Below, one piece after another: positions 1-9,668 of a stretch of 64,000 nucleotides of DNA. Positions within the stretch are counted from its first letter, which is position 1. Every line of letters begins with the position of its first letter. The stretch covers positions 14,137-78,136 of the forward strand of contig JBEKJP010000014.1 of assembly GCA_050011155.1 (NCBI GenBank). The letters run 5' to 3'. Position numbers and translations under genes: made by a program. The stretch is from Palsa-504 sp050011155 (GTDB lineage Bacteria > Actinomycetota > Actinomycetes > Streptosporangiales > Streptosporangiaceae). Below the pieces are notes generated by a model. It did no database searches, was not told the origin of the DNA, and was given only the letters and a program-made list of their open reading frames with translations.

Positions 1-554
1 TGTTCCAGCGGCTGCTGCGGCACCGCATCATCTTCCTCGGCCAGCAGGTCGACGACGACATCGCCAACCGCATCTGCGCCGAGCTCGCTCTGCTCGCCTC
101 AGAGGACAGTAAGCGCGACATCAGCATCTACATCAACTCCCCGGGCGGCTCGGTCTACGCCGGGATGGCCATCTACGACATGATGCAGTACGTGCCGAAC
201 GATGTGTCTACGTACGCAATGGGAATGGCCGCGTCGATGGGGCAGTTCCTGCTGACGGCGGGCGCGCCCGGCAAGCGGTACGCCCTCCCGCACGCCCAGA
301 TCCTGATGCACCAGCCGTCCGGCGGCATCGGCGGCACTGCCTCCGACATCAGGATCCAGGCCGAGCAGATGCTGTACATCAAGCGGACCCTGTTCGAGCG
401 CACTGCCCACCACACCGGGCAGCCGATCGAGCAGATCGAGAAGGACGCGGACCGCGACCGCTGGTTCACCGCGGAGGAAGCCAAGGAATACGGCTTCGTC
501 GACCAGGTGATCCGCAGCGCCGTCGAGGTGCCTACCGTGGGTGCCGTGTCATGA
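1..554 (+). CDS. clpP1: ATP-dependent Clp protease proteolytic subunit ClpP1 (5' end missing)
   Basis: Serine peptidase subunit of the cytoplasmic ClpP1P2 barrel that degrades proteins unfolded by ClpX or ClpC. The reading frame is already open at base 3, so the N-terminus lies outside the window. Visible family signatures are the IYINSPGG strand, the nucleophile serine in MAASMG (codon 234-236), the active-site histidine in LMHQPSGG, and the C-terminal DRDRWFTAEEAKEYGFVD block with the catalytic Asp. The stop overlaps an in-frame ATG of clpP2 by ATGA. Tandem clpP1-clpP2 upstream of clpX is the usual actinobacterial arrangement. Family assignment is secure; only the start is unknown. Confidence 0.97.
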   Translation, partial: FQRLLRHRIIFLGQQVDDDIANRICAELALLASEDSKRDISIYINSPGGSVYAGMAIYDMMQYVPNDVSTYAMGMAASMGQFLLTAGAPGKRYALPHAQILMHQPSGGIGGTASDIRIQAEQMLYIKRTLFERTAHHTGQPIEQIEKDADRDRWFTAEEAKEYGFVDQVIRSAVEVPTVGAVS

Positions 555-574
555 TCAACCCAAAGGAGCCGAAC

Positions 575-1234
575 GTGAGCGACCACGGCTTGCGGAGCCC
601 GCAGTCCCGGTACGTGCTGCCGTCCTTCGTCGAGCGCACCTCGTACGGGATCAAGGAGATGAACCCGTACAACAAGCTCTTCGAGGAGCGGATCATCTTC
701 CTCGGCGTCCAGATCGACGACGCCTCGGCCAACGACGTCATGGCCCAGCTGCTGACGCTGGAGGCGATCGACCCGGACCGCGACATCACCATGTACATCA
801 ACTCGCCCGGCGGGTCGATGACGTCGATGATGGCGATCTACGACACGATGCAGTTCGTCCAGCCCGACATCCAGATCTGCTGCATCGGGCAGGCCGCCTC
901 GGCCGCCGCGGTGCTGCTGGCCGCGGGCACCAAGGGCAAGCGGATGGCGCTGCCCAACGCCAGGATCCTCATCCACCAGCCGGCCACCGAGGGCGGCTAC
1001 GGTCAGTCCAGCGACATGGAGATCCAGGCCAGGGAAATCCTGCGGATGCGCGCGGCCATGGAGCTCATCCTGTCCCGGCACACCGGCCAGGACGAGGAGA
1101 AGGTCCGCCACGACATCGAGCGGGACAAGTTCCTCACCGCCCAGGAAGCCAAGGAGTACGGGATCCTCGACGAGGTCCTGACCATGATCAAGCGGGGGCA
1201 CGAACCTGCCGCGGTGGAGGTAGTGTCGTCGTAA
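575..1234 (+). CDS. clpP2: ATP-dependent Clp protease proteolytic subunit ClpP2
   Basis: Second ClpP subunit, which in actinobacteria forms a mixed barrel with ClpP1. I prefer GTG 575 because AAAGGAG (562-568) lies six bases upstream and the product starts close to the conserved YVLPSFVERTSYG region; an ATG at 551 in the same frame would add eight residues and overlaps the clpP1 stop. From GTG 575 (219 aa) the triad is Ser109 in GQAASAA, His134 in LIHQP and Asp184 in ERDKFLTAQEA. No truncation is seen. The 171 bases after the stop carry no convincing gene before clpX. Confidence 0.97.
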   Translation: MSDHGLRSPQSRYVLPSFVERTSYGIKEMNPYNKLFEERIIFLGVQIDDASANDVMAQLLTLEAIDPDRDITMYINSPGGSMTSMMAIYDTMQFVQPDIQICCIGQAASAAAVLLAAGTKGKRMALPNARILIHQPATEGGYGQSSDMEIQAREILRMRAAMELILSRHTGQDEEKVRHDIERDKFLTAQEAKEYGILDEVLTMIKRGHEPAAVEVVSS

Positions 1235-1405
1235 AGGGGAGGAATTAGCTCTTCCCTCCTGGGCCGCCGAAGGGGTTTGATGGTGTCCATCGGGACCCAG
1301 TAGGCGGTACCGTCGATATGCAAGTGCTTGACGGCCTCGCGGGACATGTCCGCTGGAGGCGGCCACCATGGCCGTCGCGGCGGCACCATGTAAAGGAGTA
1401 TCTGG

Positions 1406-2677
1406 GTGGCACGCATCGGTGACGGTGGCGACCTGCTGAAGTGCTCGTTCTGCGGTAAGAGCCAGAAGCAGGTGAAGAAGCTCATCGCCGGCCCGGGCGT
1501 GTACATATGCGACGAGTGCATCGACCTCTGTAACGAGATCATCGAGGAAGAGCTCGCCGAGCCCGCCGAGTTCAAGTGGGACAGCCTGCCCAAGCCGCGC
1601 GAGATCTACGAGTTTCTCGACGCGTACGTGATCGGCCAGGACAAGGCCAAGAAGGCCCTGTCAGTGGCGGTGTACAACCACTACAAGCGGGTCCAGTCCG
1701 GCGACGACCGGCCGGGCGACGAGGGCGTCGAGCTGGCCAAGTCGAACATCTTGCTGCTCGGCCCCACCGGCTCGGGTAAGACGCTGCTGGCCCAGACGCT
1801 GGCCCGGCTGCTCAACGTGCCGTTCGCCATCGCCGACGCGACCGCCTTGACCGAGGCCGGTTACGTCGGCGAGGACGTCGAGAACATCCTGCTCAAGCTC
1901 ATCCAGGCGGCGGATTACGACGTCAAGAAGGCCGAGACCGGCATCATCTACATCGATGAGATCGACAAGATCGCGCGGAAGAGCGAGAACCCCTCGATCA
2001 CCCGCGACGTCTCGGGCGAGGGCGTGCAGCAGGCGCTGCTGAAGATCCTCGAGGGCACCACCGCCTCGGTGCCGCCGCAGGGCGGGCGCAAGCACCCGCA
2101 TCAGGAGTTCATCCAGATCGACACCACCAACGTGCTGTTCATCTGCGGCGGCGCCTTCGCGGGCCTGGAGAAGATCATCGAGCAGCGCTCGGGCCACAAC
2201 GGGATCGGCTTCAACGCGAAGCTCCGCGTCAGGAGCGTGAACAACACCGACCAGTTCGGCGAGGTCATGCCGGAAGACCTGCTGAAGTTCGGGATGATCC
2301 CGGAGTTCGTCGGCCGTCTCCCGGTCATCACCAGCGTGCACAACCTGGACCGGGACGCGCTCATCCAGATCCTGACCGAGCCGCGCAACGCGCTGGTGAA
2401 GCAGTACCGGCGCCTGTTCGAGCTGGACGGCGTGGACCTGGAATTCACCCCCGACTCGCTGGAGGCCATCGCCGACCAGGCCAATCTCCGCGGCACCGGG
2501 GCGCGCGGGCTGCGTGCCATCCTGGAAGAGGTCCTGCAGTCGGTCATGTACGAGGTGCCGAGTCGCAAGGACGTGGAGCGCGTCGTGATCACGCGCGAGG
2601 CCGTGCTCGAAAACGTCAACCCGACGATCGTCCCGCGGGACGTCACCCGGCGCACCCCACGGGAGAAGTCCGCCTGA
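1406..2677 (+). CDS. clpX: ATP-dependent Clp protease ATP-binding subunit ClpX
   Basis: AAA+ hexameric unfoldase that delivers substrates to ClpP1P2. The 423-residue product has the N-terminal C4 zinc finger (Cys13, Cys16, Cys35, Cys38), Walker A GPTGSGKT at about 119-126, the pore-loop sequence GYVGED, Walker B IIYIDEIDKI near 180, the RKH loop GGRKHPH and a complete C-terminal small domain. GTG 1406 is preceded by AAAGGAG (1392-1398) at good spacing. Length and motif order match ClpX rather than ClpC or ClpA. It sits downstream of clpP1P2 and probably shares their transcript, although the 171-bp gap could hold its own promoter. Confidence 0.98.
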   Translation: MARIGDGGDLLKCSFCGKSQKQVKKLIAGPGVYICDECIDLCNEIIEEELAEPAEFKWDSLPKPREIYEFLDAYVIGQDKAKKALSVAVYNHYKRVQSGDDRPGDEGVELAKSNILLLGPTGSGKTLLAQTLARLLNVPFAIADATALTEAGYVGEDVENILLKLIQAADYDVKKAETGIIYIDEIDKIARKSENPSITRDVSGEGVQQALLKILEGTTASVPPQGGRKHPHQEFIQIDTTNVLFICGGAFAGLEKIIEQRSGHNGIGFNAKLRVRSVNNTDQFGEVMPEDLLKFGMIPEFVGRLPVITSVHNLDRDALIQILTEPRNALVKQYRRLFELDGVDLEFTPDSLEAIADQANLRGTGARGLRAILEEVLQSVMYEVPSRKDVERVVITREAVLENVNPTIVPRDVTRRTPREKSA

Positions 2678-2955
2678 CAGGGGCTGGCTGGTCACCGAGC
2701 GTACTTACCCTCGCCTCGTCGGACAGCCAAGCCGGGCTCTCGTACAGATGTTCGGGTACCGCCAGTTGGCCTGTGGATTCGTACCGTTAAGGTGACGTCC
2801 ACCTGTGGTCAACTTTGGGTGTATTGCCCATGATCATCGTTATTCGCATGTAGCCTCACTGCATATTGCCGTATCTGGCGGGGTTCCCGCTCACGCCAGG
2901 ATCTCGGACGCTGACAAGGCAGCCGTCTTCCATAGCGACGGGGAATTGAGCACTG

Positions 2956-5448
2956 ATGAGCAGTTGGGATGCCCCTACGGGTAACTGGGATTCGCGCCCG
3001 GAGCCCGACGAAGCCGGCGGGCCCGGCGAGCAGGGCTATCAGCAAGGTGAGCCGGGCGGCGGTCATCACGCGCGCGGCGCAGAGGGCAGGCTGCGTGCGG
3101 GGCGCAGGGCGCTGCCCGGTTACGACCAGGCGCAGAACCACGGTCAGGGAGCGGGCGGCTACGACCAGGGATCCGGCTACGACCAGGGATCCGGCTACGA
3201 CCAGGGATCCGGCTACGACCAGGGATCCGGGTACGGGCCGGGGTCAGGCTACGGGCAGCAGCCCGTCTACGATCCGGTATCGGGTTATGGCCCATCGACC
3301 GCCCCGCAGCCGGCCTTCGGCTCGGGTTCGCCGGGCGGCTACGGGGCGGATTCGCCGGGCTTCGGCGGGAGCCCGCAGCGCGGCTACCCCTCCGGCCCCC
3401 AGCGCCCGGTCGGCCCAGGGCGCAACGACGTAGATCCGCTGACCGCACCCGGTCCGTTCAGCTCGCCCCAGCTCGGCCTGCCGCCCGGTCCCCAGCGTCC
3501 GCTCGGCTCGGTCACTCAGGACCCGCTGAGCTCGGGTCCGCAGAGTGCCTTCGGCACCGGTTCATACGGCACCGGTTCATACGGCACCGGTTCACGCGGC
3601 GCGGACTCGCCCGTTTCCGGCTCACCCAGCCCGGGATCACGCCGCGTGGCCGGATCCCTGCCGCCAGGTCCCTCCGCTGCGCCGCCGCAGGCACCGCCCG
3701 GCTCCGGCGCCACCGCCGCTTACCAGCAGTACGGTGCGGATGAGCCCACTCGTTCGGGCTGGTCAGACTACGGCGACCAGCCGGGTTACGGCGATCAGGC
3801 GGCCTACGGGGCGCCGCCGCCGGATTCCTACGGGGCGCCAACGGAATACGGTCGGCCTACCTTTACCCCGAACCCTCAGGAGAGCCAGGATCAGGGGTAC
3901 GGCTCCCAGCCGGGTTACGGCCAGAACGGCTTCGGCCAGAACCAGAACGAGTACGGCCAGAACGGCTTCGGCCAGCCGCCGAGCTACGATCAGCCGTCAA
4001 GCTACGGTCAGGCCGGCTACGGCCAGCCGGGCTACGGCCAGCCGGGCTACGGCGACCAGCCAGGCTACGGCGACCAGCCAGGCTACGGGAACCAGCCGGG
4101 CTACGCTGACCAGCCAGGTTCCGGGCCGGACTCGGGTTCGGGCAGTACGCCGCCGAGCGGTTTCGGCGGCCCGGGCCCCCGGGCAGCTCAGGCCGGGCCG
4201 CTAGGCCAGCCCGGCCAGCCGGCCCAGGCCCGGGCCGGGCAGGACTACCAGGCCGAGGCATATCAGCCACCGGACGCCGAGCCCTCCGACTACCCGAAGG
4301 ACGCCTTCGGCGCAGGCCCCGGCCAGAACGGCTTCGGGCAGAACGGCTTCGGTTCCCCGGGCCCGAGCCAGGACTCGGGTGCTACTCAGGCGTACAGCAC
4401 CCCGCCGGACTACGCCCAGAACGGGTACGCCCAGAACGGCTACGCCCCGAGCCGGAACGGCTACGCCCAGAACGGCTACGCGCCGAGCCAGAACGGCTAC
4501 GCCCAGAACGGCTACGCGCCGAACGACTACGGCCACGACGATTTCGGCCAGAACGGCTACGCCCCGCCCGGCGCCGGCCAGGACGCCTATCAGCAACCGC
4601 CGGGCTACGGCCAGGACGCCTACGGCCCGGGCGGCTACGGCGGCCAGGACGCGCCCGGCCAGCCCGGTCAGCGGGCCTTCGAGGCGCCCGGCGCGCCCGG
4701 CTTCGACGACGACGCCGCGGCCGGCGCGGTCCGGGGCGCGCGGTCGCGTTCGGGCCCGCCGCGATCCGGCGGGCGGCCGTCGCCGCGGACCGGCGGGAAG
4801 AAGATGGTCCTGTACCTGACCGGGGCCGTGGTGGGCGTGATAGTGATCGTGGTCGCGGTCGTCTTCCTGACCAAGGGCGGCGGCAAGAACACCCCGAGCG
4901 CCAGTTCGTCCACGCCGGGCACGGTTAACACCGCCGTCGGCGGCCCGGCCGGGACGGGTGCCTTCGTCTTGACCCAGGCGGCCAAGGTCGGCGCGTTCCC
5001 GCTCAACAAGGCGGCGACCAAGGCGGTCGCGTCTGTCGCGGTCAAGCAGACGAGTTCGGTCTCGTCCGCGCTGAGGGCCAAGAAGGCCGGCGAACCGGGC
5101 AAGTCGGTGACCGCCGTCTACGACACGGGAAGCAGCAGCACCTTCACCGCCAGCACGTACGGCGGCCTGGTCTTCATCGGCTACGACGGCACCTACGACC
5201 CGGCCGCGGTGATCAAGATCGTGCGCGCCCACCTGAAATCCTCGCGGGTGGTGGCGCCGGGTCCGCACGGCGGCGAGATGGCGTGCGGTTACAACACCAC
5301 GACCGGCTCCGACGCCAGCGAGTGCGTGTTCGTCACCAAGACGACCTTCGGCGTGGTGGAGTTCATCAAGGACGGTGAGCCGGGCAAGCAGAGCGGTGCC
5401 TCCGCTCTCGCCCTCAAGGTCCGCGCGGCGGTAGAGGTCAAGGGCTAA
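2956..5448 (+). CDS. Gly/Gln/Tyr/Asn-rich repeat protein with one membrane span
   Basis: No family recognised. The 830-residue product has three parts. Residues 1 to about 595 are low complexity, rich in Gly, Gln, Tyr, Asn, Pro and Ser, with tandem units such as DQGSGY (four copies of an 18-bp DNA unit at 3157-3228), GTGSY, GYGQPGYGDQ and YAQNGYAP. A basic stretch (RSRSGPPRSGGRPSPRTGGKK) then precedes a single hydrophobic span at about 617-638. The last ~190 residues look like a folded extracytoplasmic domain with two Cys. The topology suggests a repeat-rich cytoplasmic N-terminus. ATG 2956 follows GGGGAA. The 278-bp gap upstream of it holds no gene I can support. Confidence 0.85.
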   Translation: MSSWDAPTGNWDSRPEPDEAGGPGEQGYQQGEPGGGHHARGAEGRLRAGRRALPGYDQAQNHGQGAGGYDQGSGYDQGSGYDQGSGYDQGSGYGPGSGYGQQPVYDPVSGYGPSTAPQPAFGSGSPGGYGADSPGFGGSPQRGYPSGPQRPVGPGRNDVDPLTAPGPFSSPQLGLPPGPQRPLGSVTQDPLSSGPQSAFGTGSYGTGSYGTGSRGADSPVSGSPSPGSRRVAGSLPPGPSAAPPQAPPGSGATAAYQQYGADEPTRSGWSDYGDQPGYGDQAAYGAPPPDSYGAPTEYGRPTFTPNPQESQDQGYGSQPGYGQNGFGQNQNEYGQNGFGQPPSYDQPSSYGQAGYGQPGYGQPGYGDQPGYGDQPGYGNQPGYADQPGSGPDSGSGSTPPSGFGGPGPRAAQAGPLGQPGQPAQARAGQDYQAEAYQPPDAEPSDYPKDAFGAGPGQNGFGQNGFGSPGPSQDSGATQAYSTPPDYAQNGYAQNGYAPSRNGYAQNGYAPSQNGYAQNGYAPNDYGHDDFGQNGYAPPGAGQDAYQQPPGYGQDAYGPGGYGGQDAPGQPGQRAFEAPGAPGFDDDAAAGAVRGARSRSGPPRSGGRPSPRTGGKKMVLYLTGAVVGVIVIVVAVVFLTKGGGKNTPSASSSTPGTVNTAVGGPAGTGAFVLTQAAKVGAFPLNKAATKAVASVAVKQTSSVSSALRAKKAGEPGKSVTAVYDTGSSSTFTASTYGGLVFIGYDGTYDPAAVIKIVRAHLKSSRVVAPGPHGGEMACGYNTTTGSDASECVFVTKTTFGVVEFIKDGEPGKQSGASALALKVRAAVEVKG

Positions 5449-5491
5449 CCAGGGTAGGCCCATTACGGATGGGGGAGCGCTCGGCAGGCCG

Positions 5492-5497
5492 TAGACT
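5492..5497 (+). promoter_or_regulatory. -10 element of a leaderless valS promoter
   Basis: TAGACT lies eight bases before GTG 5506 and no Shine-Dalgarno sequence is present, which is the actinobacterial leaderless pattern with transcription starting at the start codon. No good -35 is visible. Confidence 0.5.
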
Positions 5498-5505
5498 CAC
5501 CTGTC

Positions 5506-8127
5506 GTGAGTACCGCCGAACCCATCGAGCTGCCCTCCCAGTACGCGCCCTCCGAGGTGGAAGGGCCGCGCTACGAGCGCTGGGAAAAGGCAGGTTATTT
5601 CGCCGCTGAGGCGTCCTCCGACGCTCCGGCGTTCTCCATCGTCATCCCCCCGCCGAACGTCACCGGTTCCCTGCACATCGGTCACGCGCTCGACCACACG
5701 CTGATGGACGCGCTGGTCAGGCGGCGCCGGATGCAGGGTTACAACACCCTGTGGCTGCCCGGTATGGACCACGCCGGGATCGCCACCCAGAACGTGGTCG
5801 AGCGGGAGCTGGCCAAGGAGGGACTGAGCCGTCACGACCTGGGCCGGGAGGCCTTCGTGGAGCGGGTCTGGCAGTGGAAGGCGGAGTCCGGCGGTAAGAT
5901 CCTCGGCCAGATGCGCCGCCTGGGCGACAGCGTGGACTGGTCCCGCGAGCGGTTCACCATGGACGAGGGCCTGTCCCGGGCCGTGCAGACGATCTTCAAG
6001 CGGCTCTTCGACGACGGCTTGATCTACCGGGCCGAGCGGATCATCAACTGGTGCCCGCGTTGCCTGACCGCCCTGAGCGACATCGAGGTCGAGCACAGCG
6101 ACGACGACGGCGAGCTCGTCTCCATCCGCTACGGCGACGGAGATGAGTCGATCGTGGTCGCCACCACCCGGGCCGAGACCATGCTCGGCGACACCGCCGT
6201 GGCCGTGCACCCGGACGACGAGCGCTACGCGCACCTGGTCGGCCAGACGGTGGAGCTGCCGCTCACCGGCCGGCGCATCCCGATCGTCGCCGACGAGCAC
6301 GTCGATCCGGCGTTCGGGACCGGCGCGGTCAAGGTCACCCCGGCGCACGACCCGAACGACTTCGAGATCGGCCGTCGCCACGACCTGCCCGGCATCATCG
6401 TCTTGGATGAGCACGGCGTGGTCACCGCGCACGGCCCGTTCCTCGGCCTGGACCGGTTCGAGGCCCGGCCGGCCGTGGTCCGCGCGCTGCGCGAGCAGGG
6501 CCGGATCGTCGCGGAGAAGCGACCCTACGTGCACTCGGTCGGTCACTGCAGCCGGTGTGGCACCACGGTCGAGCCGCGCCAGTCGCTCCAGTGGTTCGTC
6601 CGCGTCGGCCCGCTGGCCAAGGCGGCCGGCGACGCGGTCCGGGACGGCCGGGTCCGGCTGCACCCGCCGGAGATGAACGCCAGGTACTTCGGCTGGGTGG
6701 ACGACATGCACGACTGGTGCATCAGCCGCCAGCTGTGGTGGGGCCACCGGATTCCGGTTTACTACGGCCCGAACGACGAGGTGGTCTGCGTCGGTCCTGA
6801 CGAGCAGCCCCCGGATGGCTGGCGCCAGGATTCCGACGTGCTCGACACCTGGTTCTCTTCGGCGCTGTGGCCGTTCTCGACCCTGGGCTGGCCCGAGGAC
6901 ACGGCGGACCTGCGCACCTTCTACCCGACCAGCGTGCTGGTCACCGGGTACGACATCCTGTTCTTCTGGGTGGCCCGGATGATGATGTTCGGCCTGTACG
7001 CGATGCGCGGGCCCGGTCCATTGGGCAGGGCTCCGGCGGACGCCGTGCCGTTCCGTGTCGTGGGGCTGCACGGGCTGGTCCGGGACCAGTTCGGCAAGAA
7101 GATGTCGAAGTCACGCGGGAACACCGTGGACCCGTTGGACTGGGTGGACCGGTTCGGCGCCGACGCCACCCGGTTCACCCTGGCCCGCGGGGCCAACCCC
7201 GGCGGTGACATCGCCATCAGCGAGGAGTGGGCCGCGGGCTCACGCAACTTCGCCAACAAGCTGTGGAACGCGGTGCGGTTCGCCCTGCTCAACGGGGCCC
7301 GGGTGCCGGACGCCGCGCTGGACCCGGCCGTCCTGTCGGTGCCGGACCGGTGGATCTTGTCCCGGTTGTCGGCGGTGATCGCCGAGACGGACCGGATGTT
7401 CGAGGCGTTCGATTTCGCCAAGGTCTGCGACGCGCTGTACCACTTCGCCTGGGACGAGGTCTGCGACTGGTACCTGGAGCTGGCCAAGGTTCCGCTGGCC
7501 TCCGGTGAAGAAGCCGCGGCCGAGACCACCCGGCAGGTGCTCGGCTTCGTGCTGGACCAGTTGCTGCGGCTGCTGCACCCGGTCATGCCGTTCGTCACCG
7601 AGGAGCTGTGGATCGCGCTGACCGGCGAGGAGTCGGTCATGATCGTGGCCTGGCCGACGTTCGCCCTGGCCGACCCGCGGGCCGAGGCGGAGATCTCCTC
7701 GGTGATGCGGCTGGTGACCGAGATCCGCCGGTTCCGCTCGGACCAGGGCCTGCGGCCCGGTCAGCGGGTGGCGGCCCGGCTGGCCGGCATCGAGGGCACG
7801 GCGCTGGCCGGGCACGAGGCGCGGATCCGCTCGCTGCTGCGGCTCGACCCGCCCGCGGACGGGTTCACCCCTTCGGCCTCCATCGAGGTCGAGGGGATCA
7901 CGACCGAGCTCGACGTGGCCGGGGTCATCGACGTCGTCGCCGAGCGCCGCCGGATGGAAAAGGACCTCGCCGCCGCCCGCGCCGAAGCCGACCAGGCCGA
8001 GCGCAAGCTGGCCAACTCCGACTTCACCGCCCGCGCCCCCGAAGCCATCGTGAACAAGACCAGGCAGCGCCTGGAAACCGCCCAGTCCGACATCGCAAGG
8101 CTAGAACAGCGCCTCAGCTCGATCTGA
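5506..8127 (+). CDS. valS: Valyl-tRNA synthetase
   Basis: Class Ia aminoacyl-tRNA synthetase that charges tRNA-Val in the cytoplasm and edits misactivated threonine. The 873-residue product carries NVTGSLHIGHAL with HIGH at 57-60, a CP1 editing domain containing TTRAETMLGDTAVAVHP, cysteine pairs (CPRC, CSRC), KMSKS at 532-536 in KKMSKSRGN, the anticodon-binding domain, and a C-terminal coiled-coil arm (RRRMEKDLAAARAEADQAERKL), which separates ValRS from IleRS and LeuRS. The GTG start has no ribosome-binding site but has a -10-like box. valS followed by folC is the common actinobacterial order. Confidence 0.97.
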   Translation: MSTAEPIELPSQYAPSEVEGPRYERWEKAGYFAAEASSDAPAFSIVIPPPNVTGSLHIGHALDHTLMDALVRRRRMQGYNTLWLPGMDHAGIATQNVVERELAKEGLSRHDLGREAFVERVWQWKAESGGKILGQMRRLGDSVDWSRERFTMDEGLSRAVQTIFKRLFDDGLIYRAERIINWCPRCLTALSDIEVEHSDDDGELVSIRYGDGDESIVVATTRAETMLGDTAVAVHPDDERYAHLVGQTVELPLTGRRIPIVADEHVDPAFGTGAVKVTPAHDPNDFEIGRRHDLPGIIVLDEHGVVTAHGPFLGLDRFEARPAVVRALREQGRIVAEKRPYVHSVGHCSRCGTTVEPRQSLQWFVRVGPLAKAAGDAVRDGRVRLHPPEMNARYFGWVDDMHDWCISRQLWWGHRIPVYYGPNDEVVCVGPDEQPPDGWRQDSDVLDTWFSSALWPFSTLGWPEDTADLRTFYPTSVLVTGYDILFFWVARMMMFGLYAMRGPGPLGRAPADAVPFRVVGLHGLVRDQFGKKMSKSRGNTVDPLDWVDRFGADATRFTLARGANPGGDIAISEEWAAGSRNFANKLWNAVRFALLNGARVPDAALDPAVLSVPDRWILSRLSAVIAETDRMFEAFDFAKVCDALYHFAWDEVCDWYLELAKVPLASGEEAAAETTRQVLGFVLDQLLRLLHPVMPFVTEELWIALTGEESVMIVAWPTFALADPRAEAEISSVMRLVTEIRRFRSDQGLRPGQRVAARLAGIEGTALAGHEARIRSLLRLDPPADGFTPSASIEVEGITTELDVAGVIDVVAERRRMEKDLAAARAEADQAERKLANSDFTARAPEAIVNKTRQRLETAQSDIARLEQRLSSI

Positions 8128-8182
8128 CACAGTGCTGGCCCGGGGGGACGACCCACCGGAGCCCCCCGGTGCGCTTCGCGCC

Positions 8183-8208
8183 CCGCCTACGGCGCTCGCC
8201 GTAGGCGG
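8183..8208 (+). terminator. Perfect 11-bp hairpin after valS
   Basis: CCGCCTACGGC (8183-8193) and its exact complement GCCGTAGGCGG (8198-8208) flank a 4-nt loop between valS and folC. There is no U-tract, so it is either a non-canonical terminator or an RNA processing/stabilising hairpin. Confidence 0.55.
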
Positions 8209-8225
8209 CCAGCGCATAGGCTTGC

Positions 8226-9668
8226 ATGGTGGATATCGACGCGCGGATGGCCGAGGTTGAGCGGGAGATCATTTCCCGGCGGCCTGAGCATTCCGTTGAC
8301 CTTGCCCTGGACCGGATGGCCGAACTCGTCGGGCTGCTCGGTGATCCGCAGCGCGCTTGCCCGGTCATCCATATCACCGGGACCAACGGCAAGACGTCGA
8401 CCGCGCGGATGACCGACGCCCTGCTGCGCAGCCGCGGCCTGCGGACGGGCCGGTTCACCAGCCCGCACCTGGTCTCGATCAGGGAGCGGATCGCGGTGGA
8501 CGGCGCCCCGGTTCCGGCTGAGCGCTTCGTCGAGGCGTACGAGGAGATCAAGCCGTACGTGGACCTGGTGGACGAACGCCACCCGGTGGCCATGTCCTTC
8601 TTCGAGGTACTCACCGGGATGGCCTTCGCCATCTTCGCCGACACGCCCGTGGACGTCATGATCCTCGAGGTCGGCGTGGGCGGCAGGCTCGACTGCACCA
8701 ACGTGGCCGACGGCGTGGTCGCGGTCGTCACCCCGATCTCGATCGACCACACCAGGCTGCTCGGCAGCACGGTCGAGGAGATCGCGGCCGAGAAGGCCGG
8801 CATCATCAAGCCGGGCGCGACCGCGGTCCTGGCCCAGCAGCCGCTGGCGGCCGGCGAGGTGCTGCTGCGGCACTCGGTCGAGGTCGGCGCCACGGTGGCG
8901 CGGGAAGGCGTGGAGTTCGGCGTGCTGAGCCGCGAGCAGGCGGTGGGCGGCCAGCAGCTGACCCTGCGCGGGTTGCGCGGCACCTACGACGACGTCTTCC
9001 TGCCCCTGTTCGGCTCGTACCAGGCCGGCAACGCGGCCTGCGCGCTGGCCGCGGTCGAGGCGTTCGCGGGGAACACGGACGAGGGCACCTACGGCTCGTC
9101 CGGCCTCGATCCGGTCCTGGTCCGGGAGGCGTTCGCTCAGGTCGCCTCGCCCGGCCGGCTCGAAATCATCAGGCGCAGTCCCACCATCATCATCGACGCC
9201 GCGCACAACCCGGCCGGGATGGCCGCGACCGTGGCCGGCCTGCGCGAGTCGTTCACGTTCAGCCACCTGACCGGCGTCTTCGCGGCCAGCGGGGACAAGG
9301 ACGTCGCCGGCATCCTGGAAGAGCTCGAGCCGGTGCTGGACGAGGTCGTGGTGACCCGTAATTCCTCCGACCGGTCGATGGCGCCCGGCGAGACCGCCGA
9401 ACTGGCCGCCGAGATCTTCGGCGAGGACCGGGTCGCCGAGTCCCCTAGGCTCGACGACGCCATCGAGAAGGCGGTCGCCCTCGCCGACGCCGCCGACGAG
9501 GCCGCCGGGGAAACCGGCCCGGGCAGCAGCGCCGTGCTGATCACCGGGTCCGTCATTACCGCGGGCGACGCCCGCAGGCTGCTCGCCCCGGCCGGCGGCG
9601 AGCTGCCGCCCGAGCCGCCCGCCAGCCAGCCCTCCCGCCACTCGTTCACCGCCGCGGAGTTGTCGTGA
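8226..9668 (+). CDS. folC: Bifunctional dihydrofolate synthase / folylpolyglutamate synthase
   Basis: Mur-ligase-family enzyme that adds glutamate to dihydropteroate and then to folates, using ATP. The 480-residue product has TGTNGKTSTA (P-loop, about 51-60), the RFTSPHLVSIRERI block, the LEVGVGGRLDCTN and SIDHTRLLG motifs, and the C-terminal DAAHNPAG motif. Two adjacent start codons exist, ATG 8226 and GTG 8229. TAGGCT at 8217-8222 would fit leaderless initiation at GTG 8229 better than at the ATG. The stop overlaps the next gene by GTGA, indicating translational coupling. Confidence 0.96.
   Translation: MVDIDARMAEVEREIISRRPEHSVDLALDRMAELVGLLGDPQRACPVIHITGTNGKTSTARMTDALLRSRGLRTGRFTSPHLVSIRERIAVDGAPVPAERFVEAYEEIKPYVDLVDERHPVAMSFFEVLTGMAFAIFADTPVDVMILEVGVGGRLDCTNVADGVVAVVTPISIDHTRLLGSTVEEIAAEKAGIIKPGATAVLAQQPLAAGEVLLRHSVEVGATVAREGVEFGVLSREQAVGGQQLTLRGLRGTYDDVFLPLFGSYQAGNAACALAAVEAFAGNTDEGTYGSSGLDPVLVREAFAQVASPGRLEIIRRSPTIIIDAAHNPAGMAATVAGLRESFTFSHLTGVFAASGDKDVAGILEELEPVLDEVVVTRNSSDRSMAPGETAELAAEIFGEDRVAESPRLDDAIEKAVALADAADEAAGETGPGSSAVLITGSVITAGDARRLLAPAGGELPPEPPASQPSRHSFTAAELS

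Noticed and set aside
1003..1593. 196-residue minus-strand frame across the clpP2-clpX gap
   Set aside because: Mostly antisense to clpP2 and clpX; the intergenic part looks protein-like by chance and lacks a start with a ribosome-binding site.
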